Below are positions 9,818-18,603 of a stretch of 64,000 nucleotides of DNA, piece by piece (position 1 is the first letter of the stretch; every line of letters starts with the position of its first letter). The position numbers and the translations under genes were made by a program. The notes under the pieces are model-generated. The model saw only the letters and a list, made by a program, of their open reading frames with translations, was not told where the DNA came from and did not search any database. The DNA is from Actinostola sp. cb2023 (lineage: Eukaryota > Cnidaria > Anthozoa > Actiniaria > Actinostolidae), in the NCBI GenBank assembly GCA_033675265.1, contig JAUJYZ010000491.1, positions 62,001 to 126,000 of the forward strand. The letters are read 5' to 3'.

Positions 9818-10339
9818 ATGGACAAATTAACCCTTTACGCAAACACAGGGGATCCTACACATCTGGTGAATCATTGCTTCTTTCCTCTGTACCAGTTCCT
9901 TCAAGGAGGGTTGTTCTTTTCAGAAGAGGCACGGCATAATCTAATGATAGCAGTGATCAGATGGGACCTCAACACAACCGTTTTCTGGACATCGTGGGGT
10001 GCGAGAAATCTAGCACAATATTGTTTAGCAAGAAAATCACTAAAGGAAATCTATGATTTTGATTCATTATTCATACAACAACCAGATATATCACACACCC
10101 TTCCAGATATATCAGACATCCTTCCAGAACAACAGTCTGCCATACCCCTTCCGAAGATAGATCTCATCCCGAGGTACCTGGATGATCTGTGCGACTATGT
10201 GCAAGAGTTACAACTACCGCCACCACTATCACCCACTCAAATACCGGTAGAGACATCACCACCACCACCACCAAAAGCAAGAAGAGGAAGACCGAGAAAA
10301 CAAAATATTACAATTAGAGAAGACGAAATACCCATGTAA
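9818..10339 (+). CDS. Second tandem paralogue with Pro-rich, AT-hook-like tail
   Basis: The 173-residue frame starts at ATG 9818, five bases after a strong acceptor. Its first 80 residues align with exon 2 of the preceding gene (HL.N, a Y.FL.G segment, W.LNT, W..R..A.YC). A duplicated PDIS.(T/I)LP segment and a Pro-rich linker precede KARRGRPRKQN. GRPRK is the core of an AT-hook, which binds the minor groove of A/T-rich DNA. This suggests a chromatin or transcription role. The stop overlaps AATAAA. Confidence 0.75.
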   Translation: MDKLTLYANTGDPTHLVNHCFFPLYQFLQGGLFFSEEARHNLMIAVIRWDLNTTVFWTSWGARNLAQYCLARKSLKEIYDFDSLFIQQPDISHTLPDISDILPEQQSAIPLPKIDLIPRYLDDLCDYVQELQLPPPLSPTQIPVETSPPPPPKARRGRPRKQNITIREDEIPM

Positions 10340-10355
10340 ATAAAACATTTTTATT
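10339..10355. terminator. Convergent poly(A) signals
   Basis: AATAAA at 10339-10344 overlaps the stop of the plus-strand gene. TTTATT at 10350-10355 is the complementary signal for the minus-strand gene chain that ends at 10400. The two transcription units meet here. Confidence 0.65.
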
Positions 10356-10399
10356 AACATCAAACAATAGTAATAAAAAATGCATTACAACAATGTTTC

Positions 10400-10876
10400 T
10401 TAGTCTTCTTTCTTCATCATTTTTCGACGTTTCCTGACTGCCCCCTCTGGTTTCTTGTTCACCCATTCAATATAATCACACCGCATGTCGGGGTCTTCAC
10501 ACGTTAACCGACAAGCAAAGTAACACCCTGTCTTGGCTTTCGTTGCACTTACACGACACTTTAAGGAATGGCCACACTCTGGAAAGTCCTCGGTAAAGTT
10601 CAGACCATCTTTGTAACGAGTTTTTAACGCCTGAAATATCAAAGGCCAATCTTCATCCTCTTGACAGAACAACGTACATGGGGAAGCCCCATCTTTCATC
10701 GTCTTACGCGTTTGCCCACACTTGATGAATGTCATTCCACTCGACTTGGAATCAAACGTCAGGTAAGGAATGTGACAAAAACATTCACTCAATTTCAGAG
10801 CTTGACGCTTCACTCCTGTCTCTTCGACTTGACGTTTCACTCCTCTCTCTTCAACTTCGACCTTGCTCTCACTCAT
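10400..10876 (-). CDS. GRF-type zinc-finger-like protein
   Basis: The 158-residue frame is intact. Its N-terminus has a near-duplicate EERGVKRQ/EETGVKRQ. The body has C-G-Q...SPCTLFC and then CGHSLKCRVSATKAKTGCYFACR...MRCDYIEWV. The C-x-x-x-(Y/F)-F-x-C...C-x-(Y/F)-x-x-W arrangement is that of GRF zinc fingers, which in known proteins bind single-stranded DNA or RNA. The C-terminus is Lys/Arg-rich (RKRRKMMKKED). The ATG overlaps the stop of the upstream gene as ATGA. A role in nucleic-acid handling is inferred. Confidence 0.65.
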   Translation of the reverse strand: MSESKVEVEERGVKRQVEETGVKRQALKLSECFCHIPYLTFDSKSSGMTFIKCGQTRKTMKDGASPCTLFCQEDEDWPLIFQALKTRYKDGLNFTEDFPECGHSLKCRVSATKAKTGCYFACRLTCEDPDMRCDYIEWVNKKPEGAVRKRRKMMKKED

Positions 10877-11429
10877 CGTTCTTCACAACTGATACCCTCA
10901 TCCTCGTCGCTCCCACATTTATCCATGTCGAGAAACCATTTCAATGTTCCGTTGTCTCGTTCCCGACTCCGATACAACTGTTGCTGGTGTGCCATGTTTC
11001 CAATCGAAAACACCCCCACCAACATATCATTGGGGCGGTAACGACACCCCAATGTGTAACATTGCTTTCGATTCAAGACACGCTCCTTCATTGCGTCACA
11101 CGACCAACGACCTTCCCCTGTCAACATCAACGTTGAGCTCTCCAAACATGGTACCACAACTCCCTTTTCGTCGAGCCATTCAATATTATCGACGCTACAC
11201 TCTGCACGCAAATGCACCATCAACTTCATCTGTTTCACCGAAGTTCCTTCTTGCACCACCATACACCACCGATCGTCTCCTGCGTAGTAGGTCGAAGAGG
11301 TCCCATTATCACGCGATGGAACCTTCACCAACACATATATCAACCACAAGTACAAAGAAGGCTCTTGGTACACTAGCAAGCGCTGTGGAACTTTCCAATC
11401 ACCATAAACCACAAAAAATGGACGCACAT
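10873..11429 (-). CDS. Unknown protein in overlapping chain (probable frame slip near start)
   Basis: An open frame ends at TGA 10873-10875, overlapping the next ATG. The best start is the ATG in TAATG at 11429-11427, which overlaps the preceding gene's stop, but that ATG is in another frame. The two frames meet at a six-base homopolymer near 11,415-11,420. Conserved-looking features include GDDRWCMVVQEG, CLESSTLMLTGEGRWSCD and an acidic end. Length would be about 185 residues. No recognisable domain. Confidence 0.55.
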
Positions 11430-11734
11430 TAAAACACACTATGGTTGATCGGTTTCCCTTCTTTTGTCCACACCACCACCACCTCTTCGTCGAGCTCTTT
11501 TCGAGTTGGTTCGTCAATCTTTTCACCGCGACCAGCCAACACTCGACTCGGCTTTCCCTCCAAAACCGAACTCTGTAGAAAATGGTCCACGGTATCACCT
11601 TGTTTCATCATCCAGGCAAAATCGTCCAAAATACATTTGAGTTCGTCGAATAACAACCCTGAACGAATAGGGATCACGAACCATGGACACTCGCCAAACT
11701 TCCCAAACAGGATCATCAAATCGTAGCGGCTCAT
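11429..11734 (-). CDS. Unknown 101-residue protein in overlapping chain
   Basis: The frame starts MSRYDLMILFGKFGECPWF and is intact to TAA 11429-11431. Its ATG overlaps the stop of the 47-residue membrane protein as ATGA, and its stop overlaps the next start as TAATG. The C-terminal part is charged (GRGEKIDEPTRKELDEEVVV). No family recognised. Confidence 0.6.
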   Translation of the reverse strand: MSRYDLMILFGKFGECPWFVIPIRSGLLFDELKCILDDFAWMMKQGDTVDHFLQSSVLEGKPSRVLAGRGEKIDEPTRKELDEEVVVVWTKEGKPINHSVF

Positions 11735-11874
11735 GATGTCGACTGATCGTTTTCAACCTCCTCATTCTTTTTTGTAGACTTTTTTTCTTTTCGATAGTAC
11801 CCAACATAAAAAATACAATACCAACAACTAATGGTAAAACAAATCCAACAACAATTCAACCGCTCCTTCAACAT
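11731..11874 (-). CDS. 47-residue predicted membrane protein
   Basis: ATG is at 11874-11872 and TGA at 11733-11731. After a short basic start (MLKERL) comes an aromatic/Cys-rich hydrophobic stretch (NCCWICFTISCWYCIFYVGYY), then a Lys-rich tail. One membrane span with a cytosolic basic tail is likely. The start overlaps the upstream stop by seven bases and the end overlaps the next gene by four, which argues that this short frame is real. Confidence 0.5.
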   Translation of the reverse strand: MLKERLNCCWICFTISCWYCIFYVGYYRKEKKSTKKNEEVENDQSTS

Positions 11875-12041
11875 AGAGAAGGTGGTTCTGTCAAGGCTTT
11901 AACTCTTCTCTCAATACGATTCAACACACATCCCAAAATACCAACCAAAGCAAACTGATAAAACAACATCAACACATACAACAACACATACAACAAAATC
12001 AAATCATTCACTACTATACATTTGCAATCACTTCTTGACAT
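11868..12041 (-). CDS. 57-residue predicted membrane protein
   Basis: The frame starts MSRSDCKCIVVND and continues into a long hydrophobic helix (LILLYVLLYVLMLFYQFALV), then RIERRVKAL. It is a single-pass or hairpin membrane protein. The start lies 28 bases inside the end of the upstream gene. Downstream it overlaps the 47-residue membrane ORF by seven bases. Role unknown; small hydrophobic viral proteins can be structural or channel-like, but nothing here decides it. Confidence 0.55.
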   Translation of the reverse strand: MSRSDCKCIVVNDLILLYVLLYVLMLFYQFALVGILGCVLNRIERRVKALTEPPSLC

Positions 12042-12253
12042 CTCTTCACTGCATCCTTTAAGACGTTTACACCGTGACACATGTAGCTAAGAAATAGAAA
12101 TTTCCAGATATCATCATGACCATCTTGCTTCTTAATCCAATGCATAAATTCAACGTAATCTGTTGCCTTAGACTCACGGTAGAGCTTTATCAAATGTTCC
12201 ATATTTCTTACATGCAAAGGCTTACCCCACTTCTTCTCCCACTCCAGCTCCAT
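12014..12253 (-). CDS. Unknown 79-residue helical protein, first gene of the minus-strand chain
   Basis: The frame is intact from ATG 12253 (MELEWEKKWGKPLHV). It is rich in charged and aromatic residues, has Cys only near the end, and looks all-helical (LIKLYRESKATDYVEFMHWI). It is the most upstream well-supported gene of the leftward chain that runs to 10400. No family recognised. Confidence 0.6.
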   Translation of the reverse strand: MELEWEKKWGKPLHVRNMEHLIKLYRESKATDYVEFMHWIKKQDGHDDIWKFLFLSYMCHGVNVLKDAVKRCQEVIANV

Positions 12254-12265
12254 TAAGTATCTATA

Positions 12266-12364
12266 TCAATCGTAACTGAACCATTCATTGTTCGATTCCT
12301 TTTCATGTAGCAACCTTTCTAGTTGTTCCACTTTCTGTCGGAGGTGGAAAAGATCTAACTTCAT
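12266..12364 (-). CDS. Possible small coiled-coil ORF
   Basis: From ATG 12364 the frame gives 32 residues with a leucine heptad pattern (LDLFHLRQKVEQLERLLHEK). The same frame stays open upstream to about 12,424 without another ATG (ELKKRNQLEVLIAEN). It may be the end of a spliced or frame-broken coiled-coil gene. Weak support. Confidence 0.3.
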   Translation of the reverse strand: MKLDLFHLRQKVEQLERLLHEKESNNEWFSYD

Positions 12365-12429
12365 CTGTTTGTTCTCTGCAATCAAAACTTCTAATTGGTT
12401 TCTCTTCTTCAATTCCCTCGGCCATGACT

Positions 12430-13400
12430 ACCAACCCTCTCCCATCACACTCACTTATGTACTCCGCTTCTAACCACCCCTCACACGTTCAACCGCTGAC
12501 TCCAAGTTATTTTGTCTGGAGGCTCACTTTGTGGTATTTCCGACCAGTATACCCCCTTCCTTTTTACAGGACCGTGGGCTCAATTTGGGTGGTAATTTGA
12601 ACTAACCTCTATTACTACTCGCCGGGTTTAAGGCAATCTCGTCCCCAGAGCCGTTATTTCTTACTGCGCATGCTCGACGAAAGAACTTGGCTCTGGAAAA
12701 GTCAATCTCGTCCCCAGAGCCTGCGTTACTTTCGACCAGCGGCGAAGAACGTAGGCTCTGGCATAGTCCATTTTTGAGACAATTTGATTGGCTATTCCAT
12801 TTTAGAAACTACGCACGCGCAAGATTCCGGAAATGAAATATATCCAATGAAAATTGAGTTGTCAAAACAACCCGGTGTCCCAACTTCCGTTCAAAACAAA
12901 AATTAACATTTTTCAACGGTTTCATTGACATGATCTGCAATATTAAAATATCTAAGCAGAGAAAAATCCAGTTTATCTAAGCGAAGGCGAAAGATTCAAA
13001 AGAAATACATTTGAAGGAGAGACAACAATAACTGAAAGACCTAAAATACCATAATTTCAAAGCAGTGTAGCGCAAAAATGAGCGCGGTGATCCCCTCTTT
13101 TTAGTGTATTTTTTGAAACTCCATACCGTAATGTATCCGGCCATGCCAAGTATAGCAAATTCTAGGATTTGCTTCTTTTTCAAGGGAATCACCTTAATAA
13201 GACTGGTATACGGCAACTTCTACAAGTTTTTGTGCTTCATCTCGACACAATGCCACGATGTCCACTGCAGATCCCGCCAACGATTTTTATCTGCGAGCGT
13301 GTTCAGTTCAACCTTCACTCCACCCTCCTGGGGTTCAATGTGGCTATATTTCTTAAAGCAGACGTTAGGTATTATTTGCTTGGGCTCCCTGTGGATAGAA
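12430..13400. other. Gene-free stretch between the viral block and the host promoter
   Basis: I see no gene here apart from the two small palindromic units at 12,634-12,765. Base composition changes from virus-like pyrimidine runs to host-like A/T-rich sequence. No clear viral terminal repeat or target duplication could be assigned, because the other viral end is outside the window. Confidence 0.5.
12634..12765. repeat. Two adjacent CCAGAGCC...GGCTCTGG units
   Basis: CAATCTCGTCCCCAGAGCC occurs twice (about 12,634 and 12,703). Each copy is followed 37-45 bp later by GGCTCTGG, giving two short inverted-repeat units in tandem. The ends match the MITE at 7167-7858, so these are probably its short relatives or solo ends. 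Confidence 0.55.
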
Positions 13401-13564
13401 TGACACATTATGGGATGTTTATCATCTATTCAATATGGCGGCGGCGACTAGAGAAAGAATCATAGACTAAAACATAGTAATATTGGCAATCAAACTTTAA
13501 CTATATCATTACTAAGTATTCTTGTTTAGTCGCTGAAAGGGGCTCCCTGAAAGGACACTGCAAG
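13400..13564 (+). promoter_or_regulatory. C2CD5: Host C2CD5 core promoter / 5' UTR
   Basis: CAATATGGCGGCGGCG at 13431-13446 matches the YY1-type AnATGGCGGC element that marks many TATA-less animal transcription starts. Its ATG opens a tiny upstream ORF of 11 codons (13435-13470, ending TAA). The main ATG follows at 13565. Transcription start near 13,430 is inferred. Confidence 0.5.
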
Positions 13565-13654
13565 ATGCCTGCTAAAGTGAAAGTTCGCATTGTATCGGCT
13601 CGTGATTTACCTGTGATGGACAGAACGAGTGATCTTGCTGACGCGTTTGTGGAG
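13565..13654 (+). CDS. C2CD5: C2CD5 exon 1 (start of C2 domain)
   Basis: MPAKVKVRIVSARDLPVMDR followed by TSDLADAFVE is the N-terminus of C2CD5 (also called CDP138), a C2-domain Ca2+/phospholipid-binding protein linked in mammals to GLUT4 vesicle traffic. The exon is exactly 30 codons and ends at GAG|GTAAAA, phase 0. The next exon (24915) continues with VRLGN, as expected from the family. The start codon is the first ATG in frame with the domain. Confidence 0.9.
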
Positions 13655-14199
13655 GTAAAATAATAAATACGCTGTGTCTAGATGTCCGGCAGCCGGCCAG
13701 GGTTTTGAAAATACTACATGTCCGGCAGTTTTTTATATGTATAATTTTAAACGTAAACAATTAATTTGAACGATTTAAACTATCCTAGCTTTGTTTGGGC
13801 TTCGAAATACCTTGTGACAAGAAGCGCCATGGATTTGAATTTCGAAAGTCACTCTGATCTCGGTACACCTATCAAATCAGCACAACACGGCACTTAGAAA
13901 TTTTACATCGCGAACTGCCGGACAAGGTTTTGGAAATACTACATGTCCGGCAGTCGAGTTTTATGTATAATTTGTAGCGTAAGCAATTAATTTAACCGAT
14001 TCAATCAACAGCACAAACTGACAAAGTTCCATGTTTTGGTTTGTCCCGCTCACAAAAGTGTTGAAAAAATCAGAAAAAAATAAAATGTTCACCTAATAAA
14101 TCATCACAACAATTCTAGGACTATTGTCAGTCATGATGAATCGTGTATGAAAAGGATCAGTAATATTTTCAACTATTTTTATCGTCTTAGAGTGTTAGA

Positions 14200-15212
14200 C
14201 TTAGACCACGGCCATACACCCTATGCATATCGATTTATGTAATTTGCATAAATTTGCAAAAACTGAAAGAATAACGAGTTAAGTAAAGGTAAAATAATAG
14301 ATTGAAAGATCATCCACAGTTTAGTAATTACCCCAAAAGTGCATTAATAAAAATGAAACCATCATAAAGTAATAAGCGTTTGAAAGGTGCAAAATACATG
14401 GAAACGAGGCTGGTAGGCCCAAAGTCCAGTTTCTGGCACAAATCTTTGTAATTTCAAGTCACTATAACTTTTCAAGATTGCATAGTACAGCCCTAAAATT
14501 TGGTGTGTTCATTTTTGATAACACTTTCTTCAAAGAGATGGTCAGATATTACTGTAACATATTCCCAATAACGAAGTGAATGTGATTTTACGATTCTACC
14601 ATTTATGCATAGGGTGTATACCAATCGATAATTCCGATAATCGATAATAATCAATAACAATTGATAATAATCGATACTAATCAATCGATTAATATTGGAA
14701 ATCGATGAAAATCGATCACGTAAAAATGTGTGAGTATCGATTTTTATCGATTATCATCGATTTTCATTGATGCTTAGAAACATGTTATTGAAGACTTTTA
14801 AGTGCCTCTCGTACATAAGCTTATATCATAATATTATAGCTCAACGTTAACAACTTAAAACTTTTACTTCGAGCGGAACAGATTTCACAGTGGGTGTCGA
14901 ACCTAGCCTGCGTTGCTTGGCGGTCTGGAAGGGGATTGGGAAGGGGGAGGGGAGAAAGCAATCGTAGTTTAGTTTCACAGTGTTCGCTGCATTCTTGATC
15001 ATGTATCATATAAATCGCTGTGGTGAATTTCAGAAATCGATCATAATCGATAATATTTGATATAATCAAGGACACTTGGGGTGTGAGTATCGATTATCAT
15101 CGATTACCGATATCAATCAATACTAATCAAATTATTATTATCGATTAATATCGATGAATTCGATTACTTTCCGATGATCGATTTTTATCGATTGGTATGG
15201 CCGGGCTTAGAC
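14200..15212. repeat. Element rich in ATCGAT / AATCGATA repeats
   Basis: GGCCATAC...CCAATCGATA-type ends appear at about 14,208 and, inverted, at about 15,190-15,205 (GATTGGTATGGCCGGGC). Between them lie two dense fields of TAATCGAT, TTATCGAT and ATCGATTTT (14,620-14,790 and 15,030-15,190). No ORF is supported. This looks like a MITE whose subterminal regions are ATCGAT arrays. Confidence 0.55.
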
Positions 15213-15851
15213 AGACATTAAATTCACTGGTTGCCAGTTCAGCTCTTTAGTGTATATTTTAAAAACAAAAAATCTATATTATAAACGCTTTTCACTTTAT
15301 AATTTCCCATCTAAATAGAAAGAACAGATATTGGGCAAGCATTTACATTCGCCGATCCCCCTCGATCCCGCAATAGTTTCGGAGATACAGAGATTTTAAA
15401 ATTGGAGATTTTACGGGTCAGTAACAAAATGGTGCCACGTTCGGATCGTCTCGACAAACTTCAGTGAGATATTGCTTTTCAGTATCCTAGAAAAAAATCA
15501 ATGTATTACAATATGTGTCTGGCAGGTATGAAGGAGTAATTATGTAGCACATTGATGTGTCTAACTATCAAGTTTGATATTTAAAAATCCTCGAAGCGAT
15601 CCCATGTGTAGTCTCCTTCGCAGCCGTCATCAGAGGTCACGCAGTCACACAACGTTTAGCCTGTGGAGCCAAAGTCTCAAAAGCAAAAGCCTGAAAAGCG
15701 ATGTTCAACATCTAAAAAAGTCTTGTTTAAGTCTGAGTTAAAACCAAAATACATCTGAGTTCACTTATTGTTCTTCGAGAGCGTTCATAGTCACTATAAT
15801 TGAGTTTGGAGTACCTCCGTGAGCTCCTGTCTTCACAACGGTTTGACATCA

Positions 15852-18220
15852 GGGTCATTTCACGGTATTTGAAATGTTACGGAGGGGAAGACAAACTATT
15901 TTAATTGACTGTTACTATGTAATTATGAAATCAATTTCTGCACTTTGTTCATGATATCATACAGACCCATATATACTACAAAATAGAATAAGACTAAATA
16001 CGATTTCACATATATCTGTATAGTTCAGCAGGTAAATAGTTTGTGTTACGGAGGGGAACAGAAAATATGCAATTTTTTGTTGTCATTTTTCATCTTGAAA
16101 ACTCTCTGAAATTGCAATATCTTAAAGCCTTGCTTTTGATTTTCCTTATTTCTCAACTAGATGACATTCTAAAATTATGAAAAGAAAAATACTATCTGTC
16201 AATGCTGTTTCTCTGTAGAGCTAAATGTCAAGGGTGGTAGTGTTACAGAGGGGAAGTTACGGAGGGGAACGTTTTGTCCGTCATGTAAATTGCCAAAGAA
16301 AACACTACTAAACACTTGAAGATAAGACTTTTTAGTATACTCTTGGATTAACCCTTTGACTCCCACGGCGCCCGAAACCGCCCGTAAAAATTGATACTGC
16401 TTTGAAAAATTCTAACTTTCTGAATTTTCGTAACATCGATCTCATGGCCAGTTATTAGTGACAACTAGATAACTCTTCATATTTTAACCTCAAGTAAACT
16501 GACTTACAGGTCCGATTTCTGGGCATTAGTTCAATTTGTTTGCCATAAAAATCAAAAATGCGTGTTTTTGACGCAATTTTACACCTCGAAAATGAACGAC
16601 ATTTGACTTGGATTTTCTTCCAAAATACATCCTTGCGAAACAAAACGCCACTTTCTCAGCAAACTTCCATCTCTCTTCTTGATATAGTCGTGAATTTTGC
16701 CCTCTCTTTTCCTTAACTCGCCGAACAATAGCCATTTCCTTAGGCCCACTTTCGCTAACACGTGTTTTCCTTCTGCACGCCCGAAAAGGATGCCGGGAAA
16801 CATCCGGGAATTTCGGCATAGATCTCCCCCGAAAATCCCTCTTTTAAGAATATATAGAGTGTCGAGCCACTCGGTCCTACAGGCAAAATATTGCACCGGT
16901 TGCATTCTTTACAAGTCCAAAGTCGCCAAAAATGCCTTTGTAGGTCCTGGAATCCACCACAGAAAGACCAGAGAGACGATTTCACAATTGAGTCTGCCAT
17001 TTTGAATTTCCAAACGGCAAAGTCGAAATCTGTTCGTGAATTCGTATCTAAACTCCTGAGTTCTTCCAGGAGAACGGTCTCTACCACACCAGTCAAGCTT
17101 AATGATGCTGTCCTGGGGGCTTCTGTGGTGAATAATGGCTATAAACACTCTAAAAATGCAAAATTGACCGCTCCTAGTAGCTACGAGATGCCGTTCCTCG
17201 AGGAGATTCACCAAAAGAGAAAGATTACGTCAGAACCTGAGCCCGTGGGCTTTCAGAACTGTCAAGATTTCCATGGAAACCCCTTATATGGAATCGAAAT
17301 TTCCTATGGCGTGATTAGGTCCAGAAAATCGCTAAAAAACTCAAAAATCTCTGGGTGTCAAAGGGTTAAGGACATGTTTCTTCAATTAACATACTGAATA
17401 AAGTATATGTACCTTGTCTTAATAATAATTAAACACTCTGGACAGTAGCTCAAGGTCATCAGCTAGAGTGCACAGCTACTAAACTGTTAATCCACTGTTA
17501 AAAGTAAATGCATGTCATACTATGCAGGATTGATCAAACTTTGTCTTTTACAAGTTTTAAAAAGAAATGGAAATAGTCTGGCTTTCAATAAGAGGAAATG
17601 CCCTATTTTCTTAACTTATAGACACAGGGTACCCAAAACATGGAAAAGCATAAAGAAATTGTACGCCTTTATAAAGGTTATACGTGACTGTTAAATCAAT
17701 ACTACTTTACAAACTGGCTGATTTAAACACAAATGTGTAAACTACAGTTGAAATATCAAACAGATATTTTCCTTTTGTATAACATATATTCCCCGCCGTA
17801 ACAAATTTTCCCCTCCGTAACACTTATAATGATAACTTGATTAGCTAATATTGTTACGGAGGGGAAAACAGCATTTTGCTTGGGTTCCTAATTCCTGCTT
17901 GCAATCATTTCTAAAAAATATCCCTTATTTTATGATAACACATGCCTGATACAATATGGCTACATAGATGGAATGGTTGAGCTACACATGTAATCATACA
18001 TCTTGCAATAAAGAGAAAAATGCATTTTCCCCTCCGTAACACAGTTGAACCCTTTTCTCGTAATCAGAGTTCATTTTTCCAATAAATGTTAGTACAATGA
18101 TGTATTGTTTTTTTTAAATCATAAACTTGAGCTATTCTGCTTATTGAAGAAGTGGATTTTAATCATTGTTTACCTATTTCATTTATTATTATTTTTGTCC
18201 AAAATACCGTGAAATGACCC
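15852..18220. mobile_element. 2.4 kb DNA element with repeated TTACGGAGGGGAA motif
   Basis: The ends are inverted (GGGTCATTTCACGGTATTT and AAATACCGTGAAATGACCC) and ATCA directly flanks both sides (15848-15851, 18221-18224). Inside, GTTACGGAGGGGAA or its complement recurs about eight times in both orientations (15,876; 16,046; 16,243; 16,257; 17,797; 17,810; 17,852; 18,026). These look like subterminal transposase-binding repeats. A TTAA-type MITE (16352-17365) is nested in it. No transposase ORF was found. Confidence 0.7.
16352..17365. mobile_element. TTAA-flanked, piggyBac-like MITE
   Basis: TTAA flanks CCCTTTGAC...GTCAAAGGG ends (TTAA at 16348-16351 and 17366-17369). The TTAA target and CCC/GGG tips fit piggyBac. 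A related copy lies inverted at about 38,208-38,950. Open frames shared by the copies (for example FACRTEWLDTL, FGELRKR.GKIHD) occur on opposite strands and may only reflect shared repeat DNA. Confidence 0.7.
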
Positions 18221-18290
18221 ATCAACTGAATAATTTCAAATTTTACCCATGATTCTCCGCGGGGTAGTGACCAACCTCCTCTGACCAAGA

Positions 18291-18602
18291 CCTTTCCTTA
18301 GTTTCCCAGAATGCTTCATGATTCTGCGCGCGCAAGCGAGGTCAGGGTATAAAATAGATTGAAAATATTAAGAGAGAATGAAGAAATTCAGTAGAAAACT
18401 TAGACTTTTAAATTAAAAGTGCGTAAGAAGAATTACAAAGATAGATGCAAATTCTCAAGCAAATAAAATAGGTTTCTTCTGTTCTTGATTCGTTACAGTA
18501 GTCATATTTTCCTCAATACATGATCAATACTAAATATTATTTCCCCCTGACCTCGCTTGCGCATGCAGAATCATGAAGCATTCTGGGAAACTACAGAAAG
18601 GT
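18291..18602. mobile_element. Small inverted-repeat MITE
   Basis: CCTTTCCTTAGTTTCCCAGAATGCTTCATGATTCTGCG... at 18291-18349 is mirrored by the complement at 18545-18602 (GCAGAATCATGAAGCATTCTGGGAAACTACAGAAAGG). The A/T-rich centre has no ORF. Confidence 0.65.
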
Positions 18603-18603
18603 C

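Larger units (their letters stand above)
1..12480. mobile_element. Endogenous adintovirus/Polinton-like dsDNA virus (one end)
   Basis: The block has compact, overlapping genes unlike the sparse flanking DNA, and is anchored by a protein-primed-type family B DNA polymerase (471-5002). Other parts are a divergent control region near 8,320-8,380, a spliced plus-strand gene block (8,400-10,340) and a minus-strand gene chain (10,400-12,253). Hexon, penton, packaging ATPase, protease and integrase genes are not visible, so the rest presumably lies left of base 1. The right boundary is not defined: coding signs stop near 12,370-12,430 and a host promoter begins near 13,430. A 692 bp MITE inserted after arrival shows the copy is resident in a genome rather than free virus. 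Confidence 0.8.

Noticed and set aside
16455..17397. Several 60-168 residue frames, some shared with 38,426-38,766
   Set aside because: The shared frames follow from shared MITE sequence; they occur on both strands and resemble no protein.
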